Positions 5,867-12,064 of a stretch of DNA of 13,213 nucleotides are shown here, in pieces. Made by a program: the position numbers and the translations under genes. The stretch is from CAZGDV01 sp964524995 (GTDB lineage: Bacteria; Chloroflexota; Dehalococcoidia; SZUA-161). The stretch is from assembly GCA_964524995.1 (NCBI GenBank), contig CAZGDV010000077.1, positions 1-13,213 on the forward strand, read 5' to 3'. Within the stretch, counting starts at the first letter, position 1. Every line of letters starts with the position of its first letter. Under the pieces are notes generated by a model, which worked only from the letters and a program-made list of their open reading frames with translations, searched no databases and was not told the DNA's origin.

Positions 5867-7315
5867 CTAGTTCGGGTTAATCCCCTCCCGGTATCGCCAG
5901 TAATCGACCAACCTTCTAAGCGCATACGCTGCGCGTTCAAACCTCGGAAACGTAAGAACGCCCCTGTCCTGGAGGCGGCCCCTCGCGTGCACGGCCAACA
6001 CCTCGTCGTGACCGGCTGTCACCACGACCATGAAGGGCTTGCTAGAACGCCTGTCGAACTCCGCAATGGCGTCCAGAAGCGGATCGGCCGCGTTCTCGCC
6101 CCCTTCGAACGGCCTGATCACCGGGAACAGCTCGAGTACAATACTGTCCACGTGCCGGTCCTGCTCCAGGATCCCCAGCATCTTCATCAGGCTGGCCGGG
6201 CCGTCGGCGGCCAGCAGGAACGTGCTCGACACGTCCAGGGGGTTGCGGTAGCTGCCGCCTATGATATCGAAGAACTCGGCCAGCCTCCCGTACGACTCCT
6301 CCGTCAACAGGGGCACATCCAGCCCCGCCTTCGCGAACGTGTCGGTCAGCACCACCGCCTGCCCCCCGCTCATGCCGATGAGTCCGACGCGCCCCTCCTT
6401 CACAGGCTTAGGACGGAGAAGCATCCGCATAACGTCGATCATGCCGTCCAGGTCGTTAACCTTGATCGCCCCACACTGATCCGCGAGCGCGTCCCAGACA
6501 TCCGCTGACTGGGCCAGGGCCCCCGTGTGTGACGCGGTCGCTCTCGCCCCCGCCTCCGTCTCACCGCCCTTCCATATCACCAGAGGCTTCCTACGTCCGA
6601 CATCCCGCGCGACTCTGAAGAACCGCCGCCCGTCCCTTACACCTTCGACGTAGAGGCCTATGATCTCGGTCTCGCTGTCCGCGCCGAGGTACTCCAGGAA
6701 GTCCGTGCTGTCCAGCACCGCGGCGTTTCCATAGCTCACCGACTTGCTGATCCTCACCCCGCTCCTGGGGGCCAGAATGCTGAACAGGGTCGCATGAGTC
6801 CCGCTCTGGGCGATGAACCCCACCGGCCCCCCCCCACCGTACTGCTGCGCCTCACTGTGCCGCAACCCGATCTTCGGGTTGTAGACGCCGACACAGTTGG
6901 GGCCGATGACATTGAGGCCCGACTGGCGAGCCATGTCCACGATCTGCCGTTGCAGTCTTTGCCCCTCCTCAGTCTGCGTCTCAGCGAATCCGGAGGTGAA
7001 GAAACACACCCCTCCCACTCGCCTCTGGATGCAGTCCTCTACGATCTTAGGTGCGACATTCCGAGGCACAGCAGCGATAACATAGTCCACTGGCTCCGGT
7101 ATGTCAAGAAGGCTGAGGTGGTTCGTAACGCCCAGTTCCCGTATTCCAGGGAGCTCATTGGGGTCAATTTGAACGGACCAGACGTTCCCTCGAAACGAAC
7201 TCAGGCTCCTCAACCACATGAAGCCAAGCGCGCGCTTGTCTCCGACTACCGCCACGGACCTGGGATTGAATACCCTGTCGAGATTGCCGATCCCGGTGTC
7301 TGCCACCTCACACAT
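5867..7315 (-). CDS. NDP-forming acyl-CoA synthetase, alpha (CoA-binding/ligase) subunit
   Basis: This 482-aa protein corresponds to the alpha part of ADP-forming acyl-CoA (acetyl-CoA) synthetase, which converts acyl-CoA + ADP + Pi to acid + CoA + ATP. Order: CoA-binding Rossmann domain with VFNPRSVAVVGDKRALGFM (15-33) and CFFTSGFAE (104-112); succinyl-CoA-synthetase-like ligase domain with IGPNCVGVYNP (137-147) and FIAQSGTHA; the active-site loop SHTGALAQSADVWDA, with His263 as the expected phosphohistidine; and a second ligase-like domain with IGMSGGQAVVLTDTFAKAGL. The ATG at 7315 overlaps the beta-subunit stop by 8 bp, so the two are coupled. The actual acid (acetate, aryl or branched-chain acids) cannot be read from sequence. 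A protein acetyltransferase fusion, seen in some relatives, is absent. Confidence 0.9.
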   Translation of the reverse strand: MCEVADTGIGNLDRVFNPRSVAVVGDKRALGFMWLRSLSSFRGNVWSVQIDPNELPGIRELGVTNHLSLLDIPEPVDYVIAAVPRNVAPKIVEDCIQRRVGGVCFFTSGFAETQTEEGQRLQRQIVDMARQSGLNVIGPNCVGVYNPKIGLRHSEAQQYGGGGPVGFIAQSGTHATLFSILAPRSGVRISKSVSYGNAAVLDSTDFLEYLGADSETEIIGLYVEGVRDGRRFFRVARDVGRRKPLVIWKGGETEAGARATASHTGALAQSADVWDALADQCGAIKVNDLDGMIDVMRMLLRPKPVKEGRVGLIGMSGGQAVVLTDTFAKAGLDVPLLTEESYGRLAEFFDIIGGSYRNPLDVSSTFLLAADGPASLMKMLGILEQDRHVDSIVLELFPVIRPFEGGENAADPLLDAIAEFDRRSSKPFMVVVTAGHDEVLAVHARGRLQDRGVLTFPRFERAAYALRRLVDYWRYREGINPN

Positions 7316-8009
7316 CTGTTGGTTCGAGTATCACTCTGGCATCCACCGCCACCGCGCCGTCGCTGTAGGCGAAGATGGGGTTGAGGTCCAGCTCCTTGAT
7401 CTCGGGCGTCTTGTCCACGAAATCGGAGAGCTTGAGGAGCAGATCCTCGAGCACGGGGATATTGGCGGGTTCCTGGCCACGATACCCCTCCAGAAGAGGG
7501 TATCCCTTGATCTCACGAATCATCTGGGCGGCATCGCGTTTCACCAGAGGCACGATCCTGAAGGCGACGTCCTTCAGGACCTCTACGAACACACCGCCCA
7601 ATCCGAACATCAGCACGGGGCCGAACTGATCATCCTTCGACATGCCCATGATGACCTCGACGCCGGGCCGGGCCATCTTCTGGACGGATACGCCCTGTAT
7701 CTTCCCTTTCGGTGCAGCCTGCCTGGCCGCCCGCACGATTTCGCTGTAGGCACGGCCGACCTGTGCGGCGCTCGCGAGCCCGAGCTTCACGCCACCGGAG
7801 TCGCTCTTGTGAATGATGTCCGGCGAGACCACCTTCAGGGCCACCGGCAGGCCGATCTCCTTGCTCAAGGCGATTGCCTGAGCTTTCGTCTTAGCCAGCC
7901 TCGTCTCGATCACGGGAATGCCAGCCTCGGCAATCAGCCGCTTGGACTCGACCTCGGTCAGCACTGTTCTCTTCTCTTTGCGTGCTTGGCTCACTATCTG
8001 GCTAGGCAC
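7308..8009 (-). CDS. NDP-forming acyl-CoA synthetase, beta (ATP-grasp) subunit
   Basis: A 233-aa ATP-grasp protein that completes the enzyme encoded by the following gene. Visible: LTEVESKRLIAEAGIPV at the N-terminus; LPVALKVVSPDIIHKSDSGG, in which the His (about residue 67) corresponds to the second phosphorylated His of the ADP-forming acetyl-CoA synthetases; GVEVIMGMSKDDQFGPVLMF; and IKELDLNPIFAYSDGAVAVDARVIL at the end. The GTG at 8009 is chosen because GGGGAG lies 7 nt upstream (8022-8017) and the family starts about here. An ATG at 8048 is in frame but would add 13 unmatched residues and overlap the leader. Order is beta then alpha, as two genes rather than one fusion. It has its own promoter near 8091-8119. 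Confidence 0.9.
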   Translation of the reverse strand: MPSQIVSQARKEKRTVLTEVESKRLIAEAGIPVIETRLAKTKAQAIALSKEIGLPVALKVVSPDIIHKSDSGGVKLGLASAAQVGRAYSEIVRAARQAAPKGKIQGVSVQKMARPGVEVIMGMSKDDQFGPVLMFGLGGVFVEVLKDVAFRIVPLVKRDAAQMIREIKGYPLLEGYRGQEPANIPVLEDLLLKLSDFVDKTPEIKELDLNPIFAYSDGAVAVDARVILEPTDV

Positions 8010-8050
8010 CGGTTCACTCCCCGACCAAAGAGGTCTTCCGTAGTACACAA

Positions 8051-8084
8051 TGCGCCACCGAGCGGATTACCGCTCGTTGGCACA
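8051..8084 (-). promoter_or_regulatory. stem-loop at the 5' end of the acyl-CoA synthetase mRNA
   Basis: CGAGCGG (8059-8065) pairs with CCGCTCG (8070-8076) around a 4-nt loop. After one mismatch the stem continues with GCCA/TGGC-type pairing out to 8051 and 8084, about 14 pairs in all with G-U wobbles in the transcript. The predicted start site (about 8084) is at the base of the stem. It could protect the 5' end or be a DNA operator. Confidence 0.55.
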
Positions 8085-8090
8085 GGCAGG

Positions 8091-8119
8091 ATTATAGCAC
8101 AGGGGTAGCATAGAGGCAA
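8091..8119 (-). promoter_or_regulatory. extended -10 promoter of the acyl-CoA synthetase operon
   Basis: On the minus strand TATAAT (8096-8091) is preceded by TG plus one base, giving TGTGCTATAAT. TTGCCT (8119-8114) lies 17 bp upstream, a 4 of 6 match to TTGACA. The start should be near 8084, leaving about 75 nt of leader before the GTG at 8009. Confidence 0.75.
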
Positions 8120-8244
8120 CAAAGGTGAAGGACAGGGTGGTGCTCGGTCGTGGTTGGTGGTTGCAGAGGGGATCAATTCGAGACAGCACAAAGCTAGAGA
8201 TAGGCAGGTATGTGTCGGAACCTATGCTGTTGTGTGCCCAGTAA

Positions 8245-8267
8245 GGACCAGCTACACAGTGTGGTCC
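8245..8267 (-). terminator. possible hairpin terminator after the 51-aa gene
   Basis: GGACCA (8245-8250) and TGGTCC (8262-8267) form a perfect 6-bp stem with an 11-nt loop, 24 bp beyond the stop of the minus-strand gene at 8291. On that strand it is followed by TTACT only, so termination is uncertain. Nothing else was found in the gene-free stretch 8120-8290. Confidence 0.3.
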
Positions 8268-8290
8268 GGGCCGCCACCGCGACGTACCGT

Positions 8291-8446
8291 CTAGCGCAGG
8301 ACGTAGTTACTGAACTCCATGCGCGCCCCGCAACGCTTGCATACGCCCACGCTCACGGGGCCGGAGGGGCTTTCTATGACCCAGTGATGCGGGCAACTCT
8401 GTTTGTCCACTGGTTCGTTTGGTGCCGACTTCGGTCTGCGTGCCAT
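8291..8446 (-). CDS. small zinc-ribbon-like protein, 51 aa, function unknown
   Basis: A short basic protein with the pattern C18-P-H-H-W then C36-K-R-C39-G, a likely four-ligand zinc site (C/H...CxxC). Downstream of it are G-A-R-M-E-F-S-N. Small proteins with a CxHHW...C.xCG..reF core are, as far as I recall, common and uncharacterised in Chloroflexota. The ATG at 8446 is chosen because the conserved part lies after it, and because the longer open frame (to 8563) runs back across a strong terminator at 8516-8539. AGGAG lies 12 nt upstream, a rather long spacing. No firm promoter is seen, but an inverted repeat GTTCGC...GCGAAC flanks 8478-8490 just upstream. Function cannot be assigned. Confidence 0.65.
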   Translation of the reverse strand: MARRPKSAPNEPVDKQSCPHHWVIESPSGPVSVGVCKRCGARMEFSNYVLR

Positions 8447-8471
8447 CGCTCGATCAGGCTCCTGGATCAGT

Positions 8472-8496
8472 GTTCGCTCGGGGTCAGCGTGCGAAC
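8472..8496. repeat. inverted repeat upstream of the 51-aa gene
   Basis: GTTCGC (8472-8477) and GCGAAC (8491-8496) are perfect inverted copies separated by 13 bp, 26 bp before the start codon on the minus strand. The spacing would suit an operator half-site pair, but the arms are short and chance cannot be excluded. Confidence 0.25.
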
Positions 8497-8515
8497 TCCG
8501 CTTACCCCCCACAGA

Positions 8516-8539
8516 AAAAGGGGCCGCTCGGCCCCTTTT
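8516..8539 (-). terminator. intrinsic terminator of the 101-aa gene
   Basis: GGGGCC (8520-8525) pairs with GGCCCC (8530-8535) around a 4-base loop, flanked by an A-run (8515-8519) and TTTT (8536-8539). On the minus strand the hairpin is followed by five T, so it fits the end of the gene at 8632-8937. The A/T flanks make it potentially bidirectional. This is the best canonical terminator in the window. Confidence 0.85.
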
Positions 8540-8631
8540 CTTACGGTCGCTCCGAAGCCCCAAGGCCGCTTCGATGGTTCATATGGATCGTCGAGTATTG
8601 CTCCCACCAGATGATACCTTAGCTATGGATA

Positions 8632-8937
8632 CTATGGGCAAGCGGGGTTCATGAGCCCATAAGCCACGCTGCCGAGTCCGCTGCCGAGATCGCACCAGGG
8701 CATGTTCTCGATCAAATAGAACATCTTGTCGTTGATCCAGTAGATCAGGCCGCTGTCGGTGCCGAAGATGCCGGTCGTCAGTGCAGCCATCGCGTTGGTG
8801 TCGGCCGCTGAATTGGCCACCGTGACGCCGAAGTTCTGGAACGCCACGGACAGCTCTTGGATGAGCTCACCGAGGAGGCCGACCATGAAGGATACCAGAT
8901 ACTGCACCTGCAGGTTTTCCACTGTCGGCATAGGCAT
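8632..8937 (-). CDS. orphan 101-aa protein, function unknown
   Basis: I do not recognise this protein. It is acidic and rather hydrophobic, begins MPMPTVENLQVQYLVSFMVG, and has an amphipathic stretch LLGELIQELSVAFQNFG (about 21-37), then an Ala/Asn/Thr-rich part, and ends WCDLGSGLGSVAYGLMNPACP with two Cys. No clear signal peptide or true transmembrane segment. Support for a real gene is strong from its signals: AAGGAG (8948-8943) 5 nt before the ATG, a TTGACA/TAGAAT promoter at 9060-9031, and a good intrinsic terminator 93 bp after the stop. A second in-frame ATG at 8931 is possible but further from the ribosome site. It is a single-gene unit with an unusually structured leader. Confidence 0.7.
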   Translation of the reverse strand: MPMPTVENLQVQYLVSFMVGLLGELIQELSVAFQNFGVTVANSAADTNAMAALTTGIFGTDSGLIYWINDKMFYLIENMPWCDLGSGLGSVAYGLMNPACP

Positions 8938-8955
8938 TATCTCTCCTTGTTATTA

Positions 8956-9024
8956 CCGGGTTCTTCCCGCCTTGGTAGGGAGCCCGGGTGTTACTTTCGG
9001 CTACCGCAAAAAGGCGCGAAAGTA
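8956..9024 (-). ncRNA. structured 5' leader, possible cis-regulatory RNA
   Basis: The predicted transcript starts near 9025. TACTTTCG (9024-9017) pairs perfectly with CGAAAGTA (8999-8992), with an inner CGC/GCG pair and a U-rich loop. In addition GGTAG (9005-9001) can pair with CTACC (8978-8974), and CCGGG (8987-8983) with CCCGG (8960-8956). These last two interleave, as in an H-type pseudoknot. CCCG/CGGG (8988-8985 with 8969-8966) is a competing stem. The Shine-Dalgarno follows 8 nt later. It matches no riboswitch class I know. Confidence 0.45.
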
Positions 9025-9030
9025 CCGCCC

Positions 9031-9060
9031 ATTCTAGCGTCGTAAGTACTGTTATGTCAA
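9031..9060 (-). promoter_or_regulatory. strong sigma-70 type promoter of the 101-aa gene
   Basis: On the minus strand a consensus -35 TTGACA (9060-9055), 18 bp spacer, and TAGAAT (9036-9031, 5 of 6). The start is expected near 9025, giving a leader of about 87 nt to the ATG at 8937. It is one of the two closest to consensus in the window. Confidence 0.8.
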
Positions 9061-9246
9061 TTAACGTAACGTCTCTGCACCTCCAAATCGGCCTTCTGGC
9101 CGCAGTGATAGGGATGTTATGTATACTCCAAAGTACTATGCCGGGAACCTTCGTAGGGGGGTATCGGGACGCCTGATCGGCCAAAGAGGATGATCGGGGC
9201 TATAACGCGAGGCTAGGAATCCATAGCCATACCCCTGGCGCACAAA
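9061..9246. other. gene-free stretch
   Basis: Part of the 382-bp gap between the 101-aa and 87-aa genes. No credible coding frame is seen. It holds a small hairpin, CGGCC 9089-9093 with GGCCG 9098-9102, and at 9227-9237 the 11-mer CCATACCCCTG, which recurs at 9641-9651. Otherwise nothing is recognised. Confidence 0.4.
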
Positions 9247-9278
9247 GGAGGCCGCCACGATCGATCGTGGCGGCCTCC
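9247..9278 (-). terminator. 32-bp perfect palindrome, probable terminator of the 87-aa gene
   Basis: Perfectly self-complementary over 16 bp on each side of 9262/9263 (core CGATCGATCG, arms GGAGGCCGCCA and TGGCGGCCTCC). It lies 41 bp beyond the stop at 9320 on the minus strand and is followed there by TTTG, so the U-tract is short. It has the same loopless architecture as the palindrome at 4220. Confidence 0.6.
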
Positions 9279-9319
9279 GTGGGATGAGCAATACTCAGTT
9301 ATGGCGCAGCCCAGGGACT

Positions 9320-9583
9320 TCAGGCCTTGGCCCAAGCCTGCGCTTTCACCTGCTCCGGCCAATCCGAATCGCTAGTCCCTGTAAGCGGCGCCCCGTTGGG
9401 CATCATGTTCACGGGTATCTGCTCCGGGCCGAGCTTCTGCCTGACCTTCTTTCTCACGCAAGCACTCTGGTTTTCGCCCTGGCAGTACAGCCGGATCATG
9501 CCCCCGAGGGCGAGCTTCCGGCTGTCATCCTTATCGTACTCCTTGAAGAACGCGCAGCTCTGTAGCAATTCACAGTCTGCCAT
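9320..9583 (-). CDS. small four-cysteine protein, 87 aa, conserved family of unknown function
   Basis: The product begins MADCELLQSCAFFKEYDKD and carries Cys at 4, 10, 34 (RLYCQGE) and 42 (SACVRKKV), followed by LGPEQIPVNMMPNG. This CxxxxxC-FF...YC.G....C.R....LG...vP...(F/M)PN layout matches a small uncharacterised family that I recall from anaerobic Deltaproteobacteria and Chloroflexota. The four Cys suggest a zinc or iron-sulfur site, which is inference. Start: AAGGAGGT lies 7 nt before the ATG at 9583, the best ribosome site in the window, implying high expression. It is a single-gene unit that ends at the palindrome 9247-9278. Upstream there is a TATATT (9679-9674) but no convincing -35. 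Confidence 0.75.
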   Translation of the reverse strand: MADCELLQSCAFFKEYDKDDSRKLALGGMIRLYCQGENQSACVRKKVRQKLGPEQIPVNMMPNGAPLTGTSDSDWPEQVKAQAWAKA

Positions 9584-9642
9584 TGTCCACCTCCTTGGTC
9601 GAATGTAGGCACATCAGCGTCTCCGATGCAACCACACCTACC

Positions 9643-9659
9643 ATACCCCTGTAGGGTAT
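9643..9659 (-). repeat. hairpin in the upstream region of the 87-aa gene
   Basis: ATACCC (9643-9648) and GGGTAT (9654-9659) form a 6-bp perfect stem with a 5-nt loop, about 60 bp before the start codon. If transcription starts at the TATATT -10 (9679-9674) the stem would lie in the leader. It may equally be an operator. Confidence 0.35.
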
Positions 9660-9755
9660 ATGGGTGCAATGAGAATATAGTACTCCCCCCTGTATTACTA
9701 CCATTTTCTCTTCTTCACGTGAGTCCCTGTTGATAGCGGTCGTGAACAGCAGGCG

Positions 9756-10391
9756 TCAGGTGGAGAAGGCCAAATCGATGCTACTGTAGACGAACCAAGC
9801 CCCGAAACCGGCCAGGATGGCGGCGCAGATTCCAAACACAACGCGGTGCACCTTGTCCGTCCACAGCCTCTTGGACTTGAAGACGACCCACGAGATGAGA
9901 AGGAGCCATGCAGCATCGCACAGCCAATGGGTCACGCCGAACGCAGCAACCCCGGTAGCGCCGAAGCTCTGGGCGCTCGCCAGCAGAGCGGCCCCGACGG
10001 TGGCCCACCAGAGGAAGAAGTAAGGGTTGGACGCCGTGGTGATGACGCCGGCGACAACCGAGCCGTGCGCGGCCTCGCGCTCAGCACCGAAGTCAAGTGG
10101 CTTGATCCTCAGCATGTTCACAGCCATCCATAAGAGCATCAAGCCACCCACCAGGCCAACGCCTATGCGCACCTCGGTGAGCTCCAAAAACCGGGCGAAG
10201 CCGAAGTACAAGAGGACCATGAGTGGTAGCTCGATAATCCCGTGTCCGATGGCGACAAGGGCGCCAGCCTCCCTACGCTGAGCGCCCTTGGCGATGGTCA
10301 CAGCGGTGACAGGGCCGGGCATCATCACGCCGGTCAGCGATATGGCGACAATGGAGCCGAGGAAGAGGGGCAGGCTGGTGGTCTCGGTCAA
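9756..10391 (-). CDS. LysE/RhtB family exporter
   Basis: A 211-aa membrane protein of the LysE superfamily, small exporters of amino acids and related metabolites. The family signature is at the N-terminus: MMPGPVTAVTIAKGAQRREAGALVAIGHGIIE (about 23-54) with the Pro-Gly-Pro in helix 1. Six hydrophobic segments follow the expected layout, with SNPYFFLWWATVGAALL in the middle and a final helix before the end. The start codon appears to be TTG at 10391, with AAGGA about 9 nt upstream; no in-frame ATG gives a better fit. It is separated from the zinc operon upstream by about 74 bp with its own -10, so it is probably independent. The exported substrate cannot be inferred. Confidence 0.9.
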   Translation of the reverse strand: MTETTSLPLFLGSIVAISLTGVMMPGPVTAVTIAKGAQRREAGALVAIGHGIIELPLMVLLYFGFARFLELTEVRIGVGLVGGLMLLWMAVNMLRIKPLDFGAEREAAHGSVVAGVITTASNPYFFLWWATVGAALLASAQSFGATGVAAFGVTHWLCDAAWLLLISWVVFKSKRLWTDKVHRVVFGICAAILAGFGAWFVYSSIDLAFST

Positions 10392-10422
10392 TGCGGCTCG
10401 TCCTTACGCGTCCTACGATTCC

Positions 10423-10428
10423 ATTATA
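10423..10428 (-). promoter_or_regulatory. -10 element of the LysE-type gene
   Basis: A perfect TATAAT on the minus strand (10428-10423), about 32 bp before the TTG start. The expected start is near 10416. No convincing -35 is found at 16-18 bp; CAATGC at 17 bp is a poor match. The call rests on the -10 alone. Confidence 0.5.
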
Positions 10429-10465
10429 CAACAGGGCACAGGTACGCATTGACGTAGGGCGACTC

Positions 10466-11302
10466 CTAGCCCGCGGCCGCCCGCCTTTCCCTCCAGAAAC
10501 GGGACAGCCTCGATTGCCCGAACGAGAGAATCAGGACGGTGCCGCTCAGTAGGATTATCGTGGCCCCGGACGGCCAATCAACCTCGTACGAGAGCCACAG
10601 CCCGCCGAAGGACAACACCAATCCGAGGACTACGGAGAGCAGCATCATCCGTCCGAGGGAGTGCGTGAACCGCCTCGCAAGGGTCGGTGGAATTGTCAAG
10701 AAGGCTATCACAAGTATGATCCCGACAACGCGAATCAACAGCACCACTGTCAGTGCGATGAGGCAGAGGAGGACAACATAAAGAAGCCCTACCGGCACGC
10801 CGACGACAGAGCCGTACTCCTCATCGAACGACAGCGCCAGGAACTCCTTGTAGAGCGCGACGACCATGACCACAATGATGGCGTCCAGGATCAACATGAG
10901 TACGAGATCGGACTGCTGCACGGCCAAGATGCTGCCGAAGAGGTAGCTGGTTGGATCTCGAAGATAGCCCGGGGCTTCCCATAGGAAGACCGCGCCCATG
11001 GCCATACCCATGGCCCACAGGACCCCGATCGCCGTGTCCTCAGGGAGTCTCGTTTTCCTGACGATGACCCCTATCCCAAGAGCGGCTGCTATAGTAGCTA
11101 TCAGGGCGCCGACCAGCGGGCTGAAACCAGCCCACAGTGCCAGCCCCACGCCCCCAAACGAAGTGTGGGCGATACCGCCACTGATGAAGACGATCCGCTT
11201 CACGACAACATAGGAGCCGATGATGCCGCAGGCGATAGAGAACAGAACGCCTGCCAGCACTGCATTCTGCAAGAATGGGTGCTCGAACAGGGCTTCCCAC
11301 AT
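10466..11302 (-). CDS. znuB: zinc/metal ABC transporter permease ZnuB (ABC-3 family)
   Basis: A 278-aa integral membrane protein of the ABC-3 metal permease family, the channel half of the zinc importer. It starts MWEALFEHPFLQNAVLAGVLFSIACGIIGSYVVVKRIVFISGGIAHTSFGGVGLAL, the standard ABC-3 opening, and includes YLFGSILAV and VGIILVIAFLTIPPTLARRF, the region that contacts the ATPase. About eight membrane helices. The ATG at 11302 follows the znuC stop by 4 bp, with AAGGAAC about 10 nt upstream. It is the last gene of the operon. No good terminator is visible in the 38 bp before the LysE-gene -10 region. Confidence 0.93.
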   Translation of the reverse strand: MWEALFEHPFLQNAVLAGVLFSIACGIIGSYVVVKRIVFISGGIAHTSFGGVGLALWAGFSPLVGALIATIAAALGIGVIVRKTRLPEDTAIGVLWAMGMAMGAVFLWEAPGYLRDPTSYLFGSILAVQQSDLVLMLILDAIIVVMVVALYKEFLALSFDEEYGSVVGVPVGLLYVVLLCLIALTVVLLIRVVGIILVIAFLTIPPTLARRFTHSLGRMMLLSVVLGLVLSFGGLWLSYEVDWPSGATIILLSGTVLILSFGQSRLSRFWRERRAAAG

Positions 11303-11306
11303 AGGA

Positions 11307-12062
11307 TCAGTGTTCCTTCAGGACGCGGTGGGGAATGGTCCCGTGGGCAATCATCTGCACCGGGCACTTGTAGGTGGCCTCGAGGATATCGTCGCTGAGC
11401 TCCTTCGAGCCGTGGTAGTGAAGCTGCACGTTCAGACACGCGATCTTGTCGACGTAGACCGAGACAGCCCCTATATCGTGGGAGACAATGACCACGGCCA
11501 TTCGCTTCTTGAGTTCCTCCAGGAGCTCATAGAACTCGGTCTGCATTGCCGGATCGACGCTGGCGGTCGGCTCATCGAGCAGAAGGAGCCTGGGTTCGGA
11601 CACCAGCGCCCGTGATATGAGAACCCTCTGCTGCTCACCACCTGACAGCTTGCCAATCTGACGGCCCGCATGCTGCAACATTCCCACCGAGTCAAGGGAC
11701 TCCTCGGCCTTCGCCTTGTCCTCTGAGCTGTAGCGTTTGAACAGGCCGACCCGCCCGTTTCGGCCCATCAGCACGACTTCCCACACGCTTATGGGGAACT
11801 GGCGATCGAACAGGTTATGCTGTGGCACGTACCCGATGCTGTTCCTGCTATCCTCCGGGCGTTTCCCGAGTACCGTGACCCGGCCGCGCGTAGGCTGTAT
11901 CAGCCCCAGAATCACCTTCAATAGCGTCGTCTTGCCGCCCCCGTTGGGCCCGATGATGCCCACGAAGTCATTCTCAAGTATCCCGAGGCTGATGTCCTCG
12001 AGGATGGGCACGCCGTTGTGCTGCACCCATATGTGCTCCAGGTGCACGACTTCGTTGGTCAT
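11307..12062 (-). CDS. znuC: zinc/metal ABC transporter ATP-binding protein ZnuC
   Basis: A 251-aa ABC ATPase that powers the importer. Motifs: Walker A GPNGGGKT (38-45), Q-loop in YVPQHN (Gln about 81), signature LSGGEQQR (139-146), Walker B LLLLDEP (159-165), D-loop SVD, and switch His in VSHD (about 195). The C-terminal tail is His-bearing (LHYHGSKEL, HGTIPHRVLKEH), as is common in metal-type ATPases. The ATG at 12062 is chosen because GGAG ends 5 nt before it and the znuA stop is 2 bp upstream. An in-frame GTG at 12068 would overlap znuA and is the alternative. Confidence 0.94.
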   Translation of the reverse strand: MTNEVVHLEHIWVQHNGVPILEDISLGILENDFVGIIGPNGGGKTTLLKVILGLIQPTRGRVTVLGKRPEDSRNSIGYVPQHNLFDRQFPISVWEVVLMGRNGRVGLFKRYSSEDKAKAEESLDSVGMLQHAGRQIGKLSGGEQQRVLISRALVSEPRLLLLDEPTASVDPAMQTEFYELLEELKKRMAVVIVSHDIGAVSVYVDKIACLNVQLHYHGSKELSDDILEATYKCPVQMIAHGTIPHRVLKEH

Positions 12063-12064
12063 TA

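Noticed and set aside
7218..8108. 296-codon plus-strand open frame opposite the acyl-CoA synthetase beta gene
   Set aside because: His/Leu/Asp-rich antisense translation without motifs; the beta subunit on the other strand is clear.
8120..8290. tRNA gene suspected from a TTCGA stretch near 8177
   Set aside because: No T-stem, acceptor stem or anticodon arm can be built around it.
8447..8563. Longer N-terminus for the 51-aa zinc-ribbon protein
   Set aside because: The extension would be translated from the terminator hairpin itself and is Arg/Gly-rich with no conserved look.
8210..8614. 134-codon plus-strand open frame
   Set aside because: It crosses the terminator at 8516-8539 and lies opposite the zinc-ribbon gene; it has no ribosome site and no recognisable content.
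8938..9030. Known c-di-GMP, SAM, preQ1 or fluoride riboswitch
   Set aside because: The conserved cores of these classes as I remember them are not present; only the secondary-structure potential supports a cis-acting RNA.
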